Below are positions 12,570 through 24,240 of a stretch of 64,000 bases of DNA, piece by piece. This DNA comes from Aulostomus chinensis (lineage: Eukaryota; Chordata; Actinopteri; Syngnathiformes; Aulostomidae), in assembly GCA_037954235.1 (NCBI GenBank), contig JBBMOA010000001.1, positions 18,056,143 through 18,120,142 on the forward strand. The letters are read 5' to 3'. Made by a program: the position numbers and the translations under genes. How positions within the stretch are numbered: the stretch's first letter is position 1; each line of letters begins with the position of its first letter. Under the pieces are notes generated by a model. That model worked only from the letters and a program-made list of their open reading frames with translations, searched no databases and had not been told where the DNA came from.

Positions 12570-13166
12570 TCTGAGTCTCCTGCTTTTCATGAAGAGTTTT
12601 CAGGCTAAATTCAGTGTGTGAGGTCCACACTGCACATTTGAGGGACCATGAAGGACAGAGGAGAGTCTGACTGTCATGGTGAAAGCCTTCAGCACTAGAA
12701 CTGAAACAGCCCCACCATCTTAACCCCCCCAGACCAAACAGGCTTCATCAGAAACAGACCCCCCTCCTAGAACATCCAGAGATCATCAGTCTGATTAATA
12801 GAACATGACAAACAATCAAGAACATGTTATTGTTTGATCAGAAGCTGAAACAATGTTTCTATGTTTGTCTGTTCTGGTCTGAATGAAAGAGGAGGTTTTC
12901 TTGGTCATGTGACGTGGGTGAGAGTTCAACTAGAACTTCCTGCTTCAACAGGATTTTAGTTTGTTGGGATTTTGTCAAAGCCACCAACCAAACCTCTGAG
13001 TGGTGCAGATGTCTGCTGCCTCCTCAGAGCAGACTGGAGCTCAGCCTCACTCACCTGTGGGAGCCCCAGCACAGCCACCGTGTGATGGAGTTTCAGTTCA
13101 GGCTCCAAGGTCCTGGATTGAATTGGTGTTTTGTGTTTTTAGGCCTCCTGGCACCATCAATGGTAG
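12570..13166. other. No gene recognised between two tRNA loci
   Basis: Mixed-composition sequence with a short C-run near 12725. No supported coding or RNA feature. Confidence 0.45.
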
Positions 13167-13231
13167 AGCAGAGTGGTGCAGAGGAAGCGTGCTGGGCCCA
13201 GAGGTCGATGGATCGAAACCATCCTCTGCTA
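13167..13231 (+). pseudogene. Initiator tRNA-Met pseudogene lacking the anticodon loop
   Basis: The acceptor AGCAGAG...CTCTGCT with discriminator A, the D arm with GGTGCAGAGGAAGCG and the T arm GATGGATCGAAACCATC are those of vertebrate initiator tRNA-Met. The anticodon region reads CTGGGCCCAG, where the usual gene has a CTGGG stem, a 7 nt CCCATAA loop and a CCCAG stem. Exactly seven bases are missing, so the total is 65 nt and there is no anticodon. A slip between the two CCC runs explains it. It cannot act as an initiator tRNA, although its A and B boxes persist. Confidence 0.9.
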
Positions 13232-13445
13232 AAAGAACAAAATAAAATGAACCTGTGTTTTTAGAAATGTGTGTCTGTTAAAAAGAGGTTCATAAGGATT
13301 TTGTCTTCCTCCACAATCACCAACCATTGTGAGAGTTAACAACAGTCCACTTTCTGACTGAAGCAAAAGTAGACTTCAAAAGGTTTTTCTGATTCAACAT
13401 AGCAGCTAAATTTCCATTTCCATTTCCTGAACAGGACAGGTTAAA

Positions 13446-14177
13446 AAAAGGGAACGTCATGACTTCCTCTGTATGTTAGAATATGAACGACTAAAAATGT
13501 TCATGCCCAGTTTTAAGTTAGAATTAAACAGAAAATACAAAACTCTTCCCTCTTCAATCCTGTCACTCAGTGTTGTAAACTGTTTCAAACAAATTCTACT
13601 GTTCAACAGTTCAAGTGTTTCTAATGAAGCTGAATGTTCTCCTCTACTTTCCTCAATTGGGTTTCTTTCATGTCCTCCTGAGATCAAAGACAGAATTCTA
13701 GGTACAAATAAAGACACCATCAAAGCCTCCTGATGACATCATCAATTCTGTCTTTGATCTGTGTCTGTCCAGCCGGTCCTGAGTGGATCCAACAGTTTCC
13801 CATGGGTGACTCTGTCGTGGTCTCTCTCCTGCTGTCTCCAACTCTCAGAGTGCTTCTACTGGTTTCTCTCCATCGTCCCTGTTGCTAGGCAGAGCACTGG
13901 TGAGGACTGAGGCCAGTGATGTCATCACCTCCAGCTGAGACCTGCCAGGTGGTCCTGCTTCATTCAACTCTGCTGCCTCTGCCACTGCCCTGACTGGTGA
14001 GGCTGACAGCAGGTTCTCTCTCATCTAAACTCTCTGTTTACAATGGAGGCTGAAATCCTTGTGATTGGTGGTTCAATCATCAGGTCAGTTGAACTCCCAG
14101 GAGCCATCACCTGCTGTCTTCCTGGTGCCAAAGTTGTGGACATTATTGAACGTCTCCAGGACTCATCGATCTCCACC
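13446..14177 (+). mobile_element. LINE 5' region and start of SGNH-type ORF1 (copy 1)
   Basis: This stretch is nearly identical to 29093-29826. From 14043 it encodes MEAEILVIGGSIIRSVELPG followed by CCLPGAKVVDIIERL, the beginning of an SGNH-hydrolase/esterase-like domain of the kind seen in ORF1 of some fish LINEs (GGS replaces the usual GDS block). After the shared segment the frame runs into a SINE-like tail at about 14184, so the element is broken. The upstream 600 bp are probably LINE 5' UTR or an older repeat. Gene family assignment is by motif only. Confidence 0.55.
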
Positions 14178-14183
14178 CCTCCT

Positions 14184-14361
14184 GCAGGTTCTCCCTGTCT
14201 CTGTGTGGGTTCTCTCTGGTACTCCAGCTTCCTCCCAAAGTCCAAAGACATCAAGAGGGTAGTGGTTACCTGGACACTCTAAATGACTGTGAGTGTGTGA
14301 ATGGTTGTCTGTCTGTGTGTGTTGGTCCTGGGATGGACTGGTGACCCATCAAGGGTGAACC
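14184..14361 (+). repeat. SINE-like repeat, 3' part
   Basis: Contains GGTTCTCTCTGGTACTCCAG, then CAAAGACATCAAGAGGG, GAATGGTTGTCTGTC and GGATGGACTGGTGACCC, the middle and tail of the SINE-like family found at 25876-26175. The tRNA-like head is missing. Confidence 0.65.
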
Positions 14362-14985
14362 CAGGGCTGGACTGGCCATCTGGCCGATGCACATCTTTGG
14401 GCCGGCCCATAACTGTCATAATTTTTTTTTCAAAAGTGTATAGTTTTTAATCGACCGTAACGGTATCGGAGACGCGAAACGCGGCCCATTGGTTGATTTT
14501 CTTGAAGGACATTGGGCTCGTCCAATGAAATCTCTCCGCTCTCTCTCTTTCTCTTAGTCAAGCCATGCTGTTGCAATGGAAGTGGAGGAGTCAGATCAGA
14601 CAGTTGGAGACTATTTTAGTCGCCCTTCTTCCACACAGAGGACTGATTTTTTAAAGTTTCATCCTCAACAAGATTCCATAAACCCTGTTGTCCAGAGGCT
14701 CTTCGTTAGAACGGACGGCACGACGTGGAAATGGCTGACTTATTGTGGTCAACGTCATGCTTTGTTTTGTTTTGTTTGCCCTGCTTTTAGCAAGCCCAGT
14801 GATCCAAGTGTCTTCATTAGAGGCCTGACAGACTGGAGGCATGTGCACCAAAGAGTAGAGGAGCATGAGAGAGGCATGGCACAGAGGCAGTGTGCTGAGG
14901 CCTATTTTTGAAACTGCTCCAGAGCAAGACTGGCCACCTCCTTGAGGGAAGACAGCTGACAGGACACCGTGAGCAGGTTAAGAAG
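14362..14985 (+). mobile_element. hAT transposon 5' fragment (TTF-type zinc finger transposase)
   Basis: Starts with CAGGGCTGGACTGGCC, a typical hAT terminal sequence. It carries the N-terminal zinc-finger part of a ZMYM1/TTF-like hAT transposase (14576-14985). It is cut at 14985 by a second terminal repeat, CAGGGCTGGACTGGG, which opens the element at 14986. Confidence 0.65.
14576..14985 (+). pseudogene. hAT transposase N-terminal fragment (TTF/ZMYM1-like zinc finger)
   Basis: The first frame (14576-14911) has DYFSRPSSTQRTDFLKFHP, then WKWLTYCGQRHALFCFVCPA, FIRGLTDWRHVHQRVEEHE and QRQCAEAYF. Spacing of C, C-x2-C, W and H residues matches the TTF-type zinc finger found before the DUF4371/RNase-H-like core of ZMYM1-type hAT proteins. 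After a one-base frame change near 14910 the homology continues as LKLLQSKTGHLLEGRQLTGH until 14985. The RNase-H core and dimerisation domain are absent. It is a dead fragment that would have bound transposon ends. Confidence 0.7.
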
Positions 14986-15252
14986 CAGGGCTGGACTGGG
15001 ACCAAAAAATGGCCCTGGCACTTTTCATCCCTGGCAGCCCTCCATGGTTATTTACACGATATGTGTAAGCACACGCCATACCAGAGGATGTATGCGCACA
15101 TTTTGAAGTTTCAAAAATTAAAATAAAGTGCAGTATTCTACATGGAAGACAGTAACCATGTTAAAAGAGTGATACTCTTTCACTACTCAGAGACCTTCTT
15201 CTTCCACTACACGTTCCAACACCTGACGTCTCTTCTTCCCAGTCCAGCCCTG
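14986..15252. mobile_element. Non-autonomous hAT-like element, 267 bp
   Basis: Bounded by perfect 15 bp inverted repeats, CAGGGCTGGACTGGG at 14986 and CCCAGTCCAGCCCTG ending at 15252. The 8 bp flanks (TTAAGAAG and GAAAGAAC) match at only five positions, so a target duplication is not convincing. It may instead be the joined ends of two related elements. Confidence 0.55.
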
Positions 15253-15346
15253 GAAAGAACGCGTCGAGTTTTGGAAATTCGTCTGCTTTTCTTCTCGGTG
15301 TCTCTTTTTCGGCTCCTCCTTTCTCCTTCCTCTTACTGGGCAACAT
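15161..15346 (-). pseudogene. Possible hAT transposase N-terminus remnant
   Basis: On the minus strand a short frame includes KRKEKGGAEKETPRRKADEF and PKLDAFF, similar in style to the basic RKGGAEK...L..F start of ZMYM1-type hAT transposases. It then reads into the terminal inverted repeat. This is short and only suggestive. Confidence 0.3.
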
Positions 15347-15349
15347 TCT

Positions 15350-17772
15350 TCATGGCTTCTGACTGCAAGGCGGCCGCTGAGTGGTGGCACTACAACTGGA
15401 TGGGTCTGTTTCTCATTTGAACACAAAAACAAACTAACCGCTGTTTCTGCGTTTTTACCAGAAATATATATTTTGAAATGCCTGCTCACACCGGCCCATC
15501 CGGCTACATCCACCAAACTTTACACACATAATATAATATAATAATATAATATAATAACCCTAAACACAAGCCCCAAAGCAGTAGTTGTTTTGTTTTTCTT
15601 CATAAAGGAGGTGCACTGTCATGACTACGATATCTCTGGCAACAAACATGGAAGGGGCTTTGGGGTCTTGTGTTTCAGCTCTGTAACTTCTGGATGGCTG
15701 AAAATGTGAGAATCAGTCCTCTCACTGACATCAACCATTGGTGTGACTTTTGGTGGCTTCAGCTCAAATGAAACCAGGGAAGAGGGGCCAGACTTTGAGG
15801 AGCCCATTAGGGTTAGTGGATGCCCCGGGACCGTGCTTGGGCCCCTTAGCACCTAGATGGCTGAAATTCCCAGCACATGCTACTCTGGGGCATCACACTA
15901 TGTGTGTAAAGTTTGGTGGATGTAGCCCAAGTAGAAACACCAGAACCCAGATTTGATCCTCAATTCTGCTCCAAAAGGCTCTCGGAGTGCAGAAGTCCCA
16001 GACCCTGATTTTGCCCAGTTTCACAAGGGGATAGTTTTTTCTCTTTGAACCTAGGAAGTTGAAATTTGAGTGTGTTGTTCTGTTCTCGAAGGATCGCATC
16101 TGTGCTGGTTTGACCCCCCTAAGTCCTTTCTGCTGTCCGTAAAGGGCGTGGCAAAGTCCAGTAAAGTCTTTAAATGAAGCATCATAACTGGTCAAAGTTG
16201 CTCCAAATGAGATGAGCTTTCTGGGAGGAGTTCACACCTCTGCCAGAAACCAATATTTAAAACTTTGAAGCCCCACCTCCTTCCTGAAGCCACTTCCTGT
16301 TTGGGAGGGGGTTCTAGAATTATTCCACCAGATTAGGATTTCATAAAGTTTCAGGTCTGTACCCACTGGAGAGGCCAATGAGAGCAAAAGAGCAACAGGG
16401 TCAAAGGTCAACAGGCCTCGTGTCTCAGCCAGGCCTCAAAGGGTTAAGTGAGCCTTTTGGAGCTCCTTTGAAAAAAGGCCTGACACCAATCTTGTTCAGG
16501 ACCAACATGAAGAAGGATCTTTGGAACATTTTCACATCTTTAAGACCGCCTTGACTCCTTTTTATAGCAGGAGTCACTGAACAGCACAAAGCTGCTATTG
16601 CAGCCATCAGGCCTCATTTCTGATCAGTTATTATTGTTGAAACAAAGCTGAATATCAATTATTGATTTTTATTGTCATCATTGTGAACACCTGATGAGAG
16701 AAACACAATAAAAACATTTGAAAAGGAAGGATCAGAGTGTTGTTGTACTGCAATACTACAGTACAGCATCAGAGACATTCAGTTATTGATTGCCTGAATG
16801 ATTGATTTACCCAGAAGAGGAACAGCTTTGTTGGAGCAGTAAAAATACACACATCAGAATGACAAAGTTACATTGGAAAAGAAACTACATGACATTACCA
16901 GCACAATATATGAAGAACAGTTAGGATCAATTTAACTGGCCAGATAGTTAGGATTTCTTTAATGATATCCTTGATGAACCCAGACATCAGAGTGGTTTGT
17001 TCCCCTCAATCATAAATCTGTAAATACAGCGTGAAGTGATGGAACTAAAAGGCCACCTCTGAGTGCAGGAGTGAGCCTCTGTGACGGATGTGACGTCAGC
17101 AGACCGCCATTAGTTTGAGTCATTGTTTATATTCTTAATGCTGATTGGTCGATCTATAAGGGTGACAAATGGACTTTGTAGGTAGAATAAACATCCAGAA
17201 ATTAAATGAATTTGTAGATTGTCTTATTAATCAAAAGATGAAGTATTAAAAATATTTGTTTTTTTTCCTTGGAGTGAGCGACAACTACTGGATTTTCTCA
17301 CAGAAGACAAACCAAACAAACAAACAAACCAAAGATTATACTCAAGAACTGAGCGAAGATTCTGAAAACAAAATGCACCCCGCCTCTCGCCCGTAGACGC
17401 TGGGATAGCAGTTGAAGAGGCCAATGACCACGAGGAAAGACAACCTGAGGCTGACGCAGCGCAGAAAAGACATCAGGCAGAACCCCTGAGAGCAGAGCTT
17501 GCTAGCATTGGTGAAGGCATGAGACTCAAGCAGGAACTCCAGAACCACTGAGAACAATTAAAGACCAACTTAAAAGAACCATGAGGTAAGAAGTTCCCCC
17601 TCAGATGTGATATTGAACACAAAGTCCCAGAAAGTAATAAAGAACTAGAGGAGCAAAAATTATCTCCTGGATACAAGTCAACACAACTGCTAGAGAACAA
17701 ACTGATGACATCAATGAGTCCCTAAATAAGAGGCCACTTTGATTCTTAAGCCATGATTCAGCGCTCAGACCC
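15350..17772. other. No gene recognised
   Basis: Contains an (ATAAT)n tract at about 15531-15556. The phrase GGATGTAGCC with its flank (15896-15933) recurs inverted near 15505-15530, hinting at an old repeat. A small SINE-like tail piece (GCCTCTCGCCCGTAGACGCT) is at 17381-17410. No coding support was seen. Confidence 0.45.
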
Positions 17773-18385
17773 TGATAAACCCTCCAGATGAGGGTTGTTC
17801 CTGATTCTCTCATGTTTGTATTCCTGCTGACCCCTGACCCTGGTAACCCTCCTGATGAAGGTTGTTCCTGATTGTCTCTTGTTTGTATTCCTGCTGACCC
17901 CTGACCCTGGTAACCCTCCTGATGAAGGTTGTTCCTGATTGTCTCTTGTTTGTATTCCTGCTGACCCCTGACCCTGGTAACCCTCCTGATGAAGGTTGTT
18001 CCTGATTGTCTCATGTTTGTATTCCTGCTGACCCCTGACCCTGGTAACCCTCCTGATGAAGGTTGTTCCTGATTGTCTCTTGTTTGTATTCCTGCTGACC
18101 CCTGACACTGGTAACCCTCCTGATGAAGGTTGTTCCTGATTGTCTCTTGTTTGTATTCCTGCTGACCCCTTACACTGGTAACCCTCCTGATGAAGGTTGT
18201 TCCTGATTGTCTCTTGTTTGTATTCCTGCTGACCCCTGACCCTGGTAACCCTCCTGATGAGGGTTGTTCCTGATTCTCTCATGTTTGTATTCCTGCTGAC
18301 CCCTGACACTGGTAACCCTCCTGATGAAGGTTGTTCCTGATTCTCTCATGTTTTTATTCCTTCTGACCCCAGACCCTGATAAAAC
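17773..18385 (-). repeat. Minisatellite, 67 bp unit, about 9 copies
   Basis: The unit contains GACCCCTGACCCTGGTAACC, CTCCTGATGAAGGTTGTTCC and TGATTGTCTCTTGTTTGTAT. Copies differ at a few positions (ACACTGG/ACCCTGG, TCTCATG/TCTCTTG). Since 67 is not a multiple of three, the long minus-strand frame cycles through all three phases (GSAGIQTRDNQEQPSSGGLP and frame-shifted versions), which argues that openness is a property of the repeat and not of a protein. Confidence 0.95.
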
Positions 18386-19850
18386 CTCCTGATGCAGGTT
18401 TCTGGTTGCTTTTGTAACCCAATCCTGGAATATCCATGTCTCTCTAGGTTCATATGGAGCAGGGGTTCGAGTGCCATCTCCACCTTAACACCAGATGTTA
18501 CAGTTGATTGCAACTTTCGTTTTGGTTTGTAATTCTAAGATTGTACCACATAAAACACAAAAATACATTCATTTGAACAATAATGAACTGGGCCCTTTAA
18601 GAAAATAAAGTGTCCTCATGTGAGTTTTCTCACTTTTGTTAACCTTGAAAGTTCGTGGGCTCCAAGTCAGAGTTCCTTCAGATCAAGTGGGGTTTGATCT
18701 GTGAGTTCCAAAGCTAATAATCCCTGAGATTGAAAGTAGCAATGAGTGCATTCTTTCTACCGTAAACTGGAGCTGGTGCTAATCCAGATGCCTGGCGTGA
18801 TCCTACCACAGAGCAGATGGTTCACCTGCTATTCCAGAGCATGTAGACACTGGTGTCTGGAATCAAGCTGGGTGGCTCACCATCTCTGGAATCTACTGGA
18901 ATCTTGTGGACCGTCCCCACTGATCTAAAGACACAGGCTTCCAGTCTCTGTTGTGATTCATTCAGGACTGATCTCTCTTCTGTTTCTCTGTTGTTGAACA
19001 ACTTTAGACCTGATGAGCAAAGCACTCAGTCCTGCTGAATGCAAGTACTTGTATGAAGATTCTCTCTAGTGGTTCAATTTCTTGAATTCAATTCTTGAAT
19101 GAATTCACAGTAAAATTATTTTACTCTCACACAAAAAAAAAATACGCTCAGCATATTTTGACACAATAAGAATACCATTAAATATGAAACTGCTCCTGTT
19201 TAACCAACGTGTCAATAAAAATATCAACTATTTCACATGTTAAACATGCTTTAAATCAATAACCTCACCAGTTTTTGGTGAAATCAACATTTTTAGTGTT
19301 TAGTGTTTTAACTCAGAATAAAATAAATCACTCCATGCAAATTAATCCCCATTTTTCTCTCTTTGCATAAAATACACCATTTTGCATGAAGACTTGTTCT
19401 CTAAACAATAACAACAAACGTTCCTTACATCAGCACAAAACAGCTGTGTGCTAAGACCAGTAGAAGAAATGTGCATTTTAGGGTGCTCCTCCAAACTGAG
19501 GTGCTCTTATGGCTCCAATAAACCCTGACAGAAGAATGGAGATTCAGCATAGCACCGCCCCCACAGCCCCACAGCGTGAGTGAGCAGCAGCAGCAGCTCA
19601 TCTACCAACAGTCAAAGGATATCTCTCTGATTTGCATGTGCTCCACTCCTGAAGACGTCAGGGTTCAGACTCCCAGCAGGGCGGAAAGAGTTGGCCGACG
19701 TGATGACCGATTATTCTGGTGTCAAGACTCCTCCTGGCTCTGATTAATGTGGTCACTACCTGGATGCTTCTTCTTGCTACGTGCATGACTTCTTGCTGCA
19801 GTGAGACAGAGAAAAAAAATAAATAAATAATGACCACGTGCCAGCTTACT
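18386..19850. other. No gene recognised
   Basis: AT-rich intergenic sequence. No RNA gene, transposon end or coding exon could be supported. Confidence 0.45.
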
Positions 19851-19854
19851 ACTT

Positions 19855-20455
19855 ACGTTGAAGAACTGGTGTCTAAATTTGATCTAGAAGCTCCACCAGA
19901 GGAATATCATGTTGTTATAACTCCATCCCTAGGATTTGTTCCAACAAATTTATTAGAACTCCTTTAATAAATGAATCTGTTCCCTCTGCAAAAATGTATT
20001 GAAATTCTCTTTACAGTGAAAGATTGGAAAAAAAGTGTGGCTGATGGAGGATGAATTTGTCTTAAGAAGATGAAAGAGGTATCTTTCTTTATCCAGCTGA
20101 AAAACAGAGAGATTTAAGACTGAAATTGAATCCTCCTGTAATTTCTGTGGCTTGAGAGAAGAATCCATTGAACATTTCTTCCATCACTGCTTGTGTGGTC
20201 GAACATTCTGGTCCAACGTGGAGAAGTCTGTTTCAATGAAAACATCTGCGAGAAAAGGACAACCAAATCAAAAAGGACAACTTGTTTAAATTTGAGGTAA
20301 ATTTCATCTTTCATCTTATTTTTCATCTCTCTGTCTTTTGTCTGATTATTTGTCTGAACTCATGATGTCTTTGTACTGCTTTACATTTCTATGTTGTAAC
20401 CCTGGCTAAAGAGCTTTATTTTGTATTTTTGAATTGATTAATTAAAAAAAAGCTT
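19855..20455 (+). mobile_element. LINE ORF2 C-terminal fragment with A-rich end
   Basis: Degenerate reading frames on the plus strand give LVSKFDLEAPPEEYH near 19870 and, at about 20130-20230, CNFCGLREESIEHFFHHC followed by FWSNVEK. C-x2-C...H-x3-4-C followed by FW is the cysteine-histidine motif at the end of L1/Tx1-type LINE ORF2 proteins. The fragment ends near 20455 with AATTAAAAAAA. Stops and frame changes show that it is long dead. Confidence 0.6.
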
Positions 20456-20532
20456 ACTTCCCCCAACAGACTGAACTTGGGATCTGATTGGCTGCTGTGA
20501 GCTTGAGATGCTGCCTTCAAGTGCACCTTGAA

Positions 20533-20610
20533 TTTTCCATCCATCCATCAATTTACTTCCAATTATACTGTTAAGGGTTGCAAGGGGGCTGGACAACACA
20601 TATAGACGGA
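20533..20610 (-). repeat. SINE-like repeat tail remnant
   Basis: ATCCATCCATCAATTTACTT, then TTAAGGGTTGCAAGGGGGCT, resembles the reverse complement of the family tail (compare 52272-52335). Confidence 0.4.
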
Positions 20611-20619
20611 CAACGTGTC

Positions 20620-23490
20620 AGGGTTGCTTCATACTTTCTGGTTTCACTTGAGTCAGTTATCCTGTAATTAAGGCTTCTTAATGATGCCTGACTCGTTGCT
20701 CTGCTTCCAAACAAAAGGGAATCATTAACAAGAGAAGAAGCTTCATCAAATAGGTTGAAGCTAAAAGTTTCATCAAGTTGATGAGCTGCTTTGGCAGCTT
20801 CAGAACACACAGTGATGTGGTTCCACCCACAGGAGAGTGGCTTTAGGGTTCACTTCCCACCAATGCACACAACTCCTACATGTAAGTTCTCAATAGGATG
20901 GAGTCAAATTCTGATGGAAGCTTTTGTTATATTTCCTAAATGGATGTGAAATGATTTCTCCAAGGGAAAGTGAAGCAGCAGCAGTAGAACATCAGTTGTG
21001 CTCACTTCTGTTCTGGGATCAGATTTGGATCAAATTGCTTTCAGGCTTCAGGTGCTGGTAGAATGAAATATTTCCTTTATTGTCCTCCTCAATTTGTCCA
21101 TCATCAGGAGACTCAGTGTTTTTGTTTTGAGGAACCAATGAAATTGCACCAGTATGGCTGACACCCTGGTGACTGGTCAGACCAGCAGCTCTGACTGTGT
21201 AAAGCCCAGTTGCAGCCCTGAAGTCTCAGAAGCAGCAGAGGAAACACACTGCGTGCAGTCCTGGTTAGGCGTGAACGTCACCTTCAATATCAGCGCCTGT
21301 TGTTCAGTGCTGGGGGGGCAGAGGCATGAGTCACTTAGTGAGCAGAATGGTAGTGAACTCAGTTCACCACACGATGAAGTATTAATGTATCATTAAGGAA
21401 CATTCCAACACATGAATCAATTAAGTTTCAGTGTGTGCACTTTAGTCAAATGTACATGTCACAGGTTGTCCACGACAGCCTTTTGGAGTTGTTGTGTATT
21501 TGATGAGTTGAAGGACTCATACTGCCCCCCCCCCCCCCAACTGATAACTAGAGAATGTACCTACTCATGATTAAAGGCAGTAGGACTACAGGCCAATTTG
21601 CCAAAATGTTGGACTATTGCTTAAAACCCTTAGCACTTTCCTTGGATGGCGAGTTCACATGAACAACACTGGCATCGTCATAGACGACCGTCCAGTATGA
21701 CCTTTGACAAAATGCCATTTCAGCAGAAATTACTAGCATGTTTTGAGTAACTGACAGAAGTGATCTTGCACATAAAAGACAGAGGTGAATAAATTCAAAT
21801 CAAACCATGAATGGAGTATGAACTGGATTCAGACATGAACACTTCCAACTGGTTTCCAAATCCTCTGCAGTGCAAATGTAGATGCTACTCTTTGGTAGGC
21901 TTTGCCTCCTTGTACTCCTGGATGTGAAAGGGTCGTCTGTTCCTGGGACGTTTCTCACTTCTCTGCCATCAGGGTTCAACAAACATGGTCGTCATCCTCA
22001 GGTCCTGGTTCAAATGGATTTGCTGTTTAACAGCAGCAACCAAGAGCTGCTCTGACGACCAGTGAGGCTGAATGGAAAGAGGAAGGGACTTCCCTCTAAC
22101 AGGTTTTAGGGAGTCACCTGTCAACGTCGTCACCCCAACATCTGCAAAATAACAAATAACATAGGAAATAAAAAGGAAATTGATTCAATATGGCAAATCC
22201 ATGAGATTGGTCACTTTGCAAGATGCGGGTCTGCATTGACAGCTGAATCTAAACAACCTATGCAATGTGAACAACAGGTCAAACCTTCACAGGTTTCTTC
22301 TTCTGTTGGCTCTGAGAGGCCTGATATTCCTGTGAAAAGAAGGACTTTCTCTCCCTCTCCTTAACAGCCCTGAACTGGAAAAAGGTTTCTATGGAAGAGC
22401 TCCCTGCTAGAAAAAAATACACAGTTATTACCTCCTGAAACACTCTTAATTTATACAGAGCATTTCTCATTACTCATCTGAGTCCAGCCACTGCACCAGG
22501 CTAGCGATAGAAAGAAGCGATTTTAGAAATCCAAGAGTATGATTGAACCTTTAAGGCCCCTTTGAATCATTTTATGTCACAGAATCCATAAATCTGTTAA
22601 GCTGCACTAGCGCTAGGTTGTGCAACATCCATATGTCCACTAGTGGCAGGCGTCTCCTTGTGGACATCCTGTAAAAAACTTATGTTTAAGCCACATACAG
22701 AGCAAAAGGTAGGGAAGCTGTGAGTGCAGCGCCACAGAATGGACAGAACATCTGAAATTAAAACAAGGGGACAGGCTTGGACGCCTGGGATAGAGGGTTG
22801 AATGTAGTATTTGAACGATAATCAGTCTCTAATCTCAGTTTATCTCATTGCTACCAGCAAGCAGGCTCACAATAGACAAGCAAAGGGGCAGCGTGAACAT
22901 GTTAATAACATGAACGTCCCGTAATGTGAGGCGTTGTACCGTGATATCTTTGAATTAGCATTTTAAGTTCATTTTATGTAAACAGTCAAATAAAGTCACA
23001 TTACCACGCTACGCCGTAACTTGATTTTCTTCCCGCTCTTCTTGGAAACCAAACGTCTGTCAGCCGTCTCCTCTCCTCTCCTACGCGTCTCTGCATTGAG
23101 CTGTTGGGCTGAGAGCGCCCCCTGCAGGTTCGGTGCACTTGCGTTGGGGGCGACTGGTTTTGCAGCGTTTTCATTTTGGAGCCGCATTCTTGGTTCGCTT
23201 CCTGTTGTGCTATGCATCGTTTCTCTGTTTGCGGCGCAAAATGTGATGATGCATTTGTTTTTGTTTGTTGCATCACGCTTTTTTCACTTGCACGGCGTTA
23301 GTCTTTTTACCACCTCGTGTACATGGAGCCGGTCTGGGCCTACATCTCAGCAGACCCTTGCTACTGCTCTGCATTGTGTTGAGTGTTGAGTGGGAGAAGG
23401 AGACTCAGTGTTTGGTATTCGCCCAAACAGGTGGTGTAATTTATTTCTGCACAGAAATAAATTTGAAAAATGCAGCAGCATTCATCCACC
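20620..23490. other. No gene recognised
   Basis: A C-run lies at 21528-21537. Open frames around 23001-23389 overlap on both strands and look compositional. The CpG content near 23030-23220 is above its surroundings but no exon or promoter could be supported. Confidence 0.4.
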
Positions 23491-23721
23491 GGACCGGGGG
23501 CGCCGCCAGAAATTTTGGGCCCCTTGAAAGATTCAAATTTTGCCCCCCAAATCCCCCCCCCCCCCCCATCATCATAACTGCATTTTTTGTCAGACTTTTC
23601 ATTGCCTGTTCATGGACCATGAGTTTGTGTGACTTTAAATAAACGTATAAACTTATTACAAGTTACTTAATTACAAAGTGTGGAAAACTTTCTGAAGTGC
23701 TGAATGTTGTGTTGATTTGAA

Positions 23722-24240
23722 CTAAGAATCTGACCAAAACTCGATCATAGACCTGCGACCTCGGATGTCCTGGTGCCACGTGCACCGGTGGGCATCCTTA
23801 TGTTCAAACATGGTGTTCGTTATGGACAAACTGTGACTTGCACAGAAGTCCAATAACTGAACACCACTCTGGTTCAGGTCGGGCCTGCCGTCCCTCCCAA
23901 TCACACCCCTCCAGGTCACGCTGTCGTTGCCCACGTGAGCGTTGAAGTCTCCCAGTAGGACAATGGAGTCCCCAGCCGGGGCACCATCCAGTACTCTTCC
24001 CAAGGACTCCAAAAAGGGTGGGTACTCTGAACTGGTGTTCGGAGCATTCGCGCACACCACCGTCAGGACACGTTCCCCGACCCGAAGGCGCAGGGAAGCA
24101 ACCCTTTCGTCCACCGGGGTAAACCCCAACGTACAGGAAGAGGGTCGAGGGGCAAAAACATGTGAGACAAGCCCCCAGCACCACCCCACCTCTCCCACCA
24201 GCTCGTTGAGGTTTCACCACATTTCAAAATAATGCGTCTC
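23722..24240 (-). pseudogene. LINE apurinic/apyrimidinic-type endonuclease fragment
   Basis: The minus-strand frame encodes FTPVDERVASLRLRVGERVL, then SIVLLGDFNAHVGNDSVTW, LLDFCASHSLSITNTMFEHK and CTWHQDIRGRRSMIEF. GDFNAHVG is the catalytic GDFN block of the exonuclease-endonuclease-phosphatase fold, and RRSMIEF aligns with the late R-S-x-ID motif. This is the N-terminal endonuclease of a non-LTR retrotransposon, RTE-like by overall wording. It is truncated just before the final SDH block and out of frame beyond 24198. It would have nicked target DNA for reverse transcription. Confidence 0.8.

Noticed and set aside
17601..18309. Long minus-strand frames with GSAGIQTRDNQEQP repeats
   Set aside because: Openness in all phases comes from the 67 bp unit. 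No start context, splice sites or known domain.
18450..18500. B-box-like GGGGTTCGAGTGCC
   Set aside because: No matching A box or stems, probably chance.
23001..23389. Overlapping frames on both strands in a CpG-richer stretch
   Set aside because: No splice or domain support. Composition alone can explain them.
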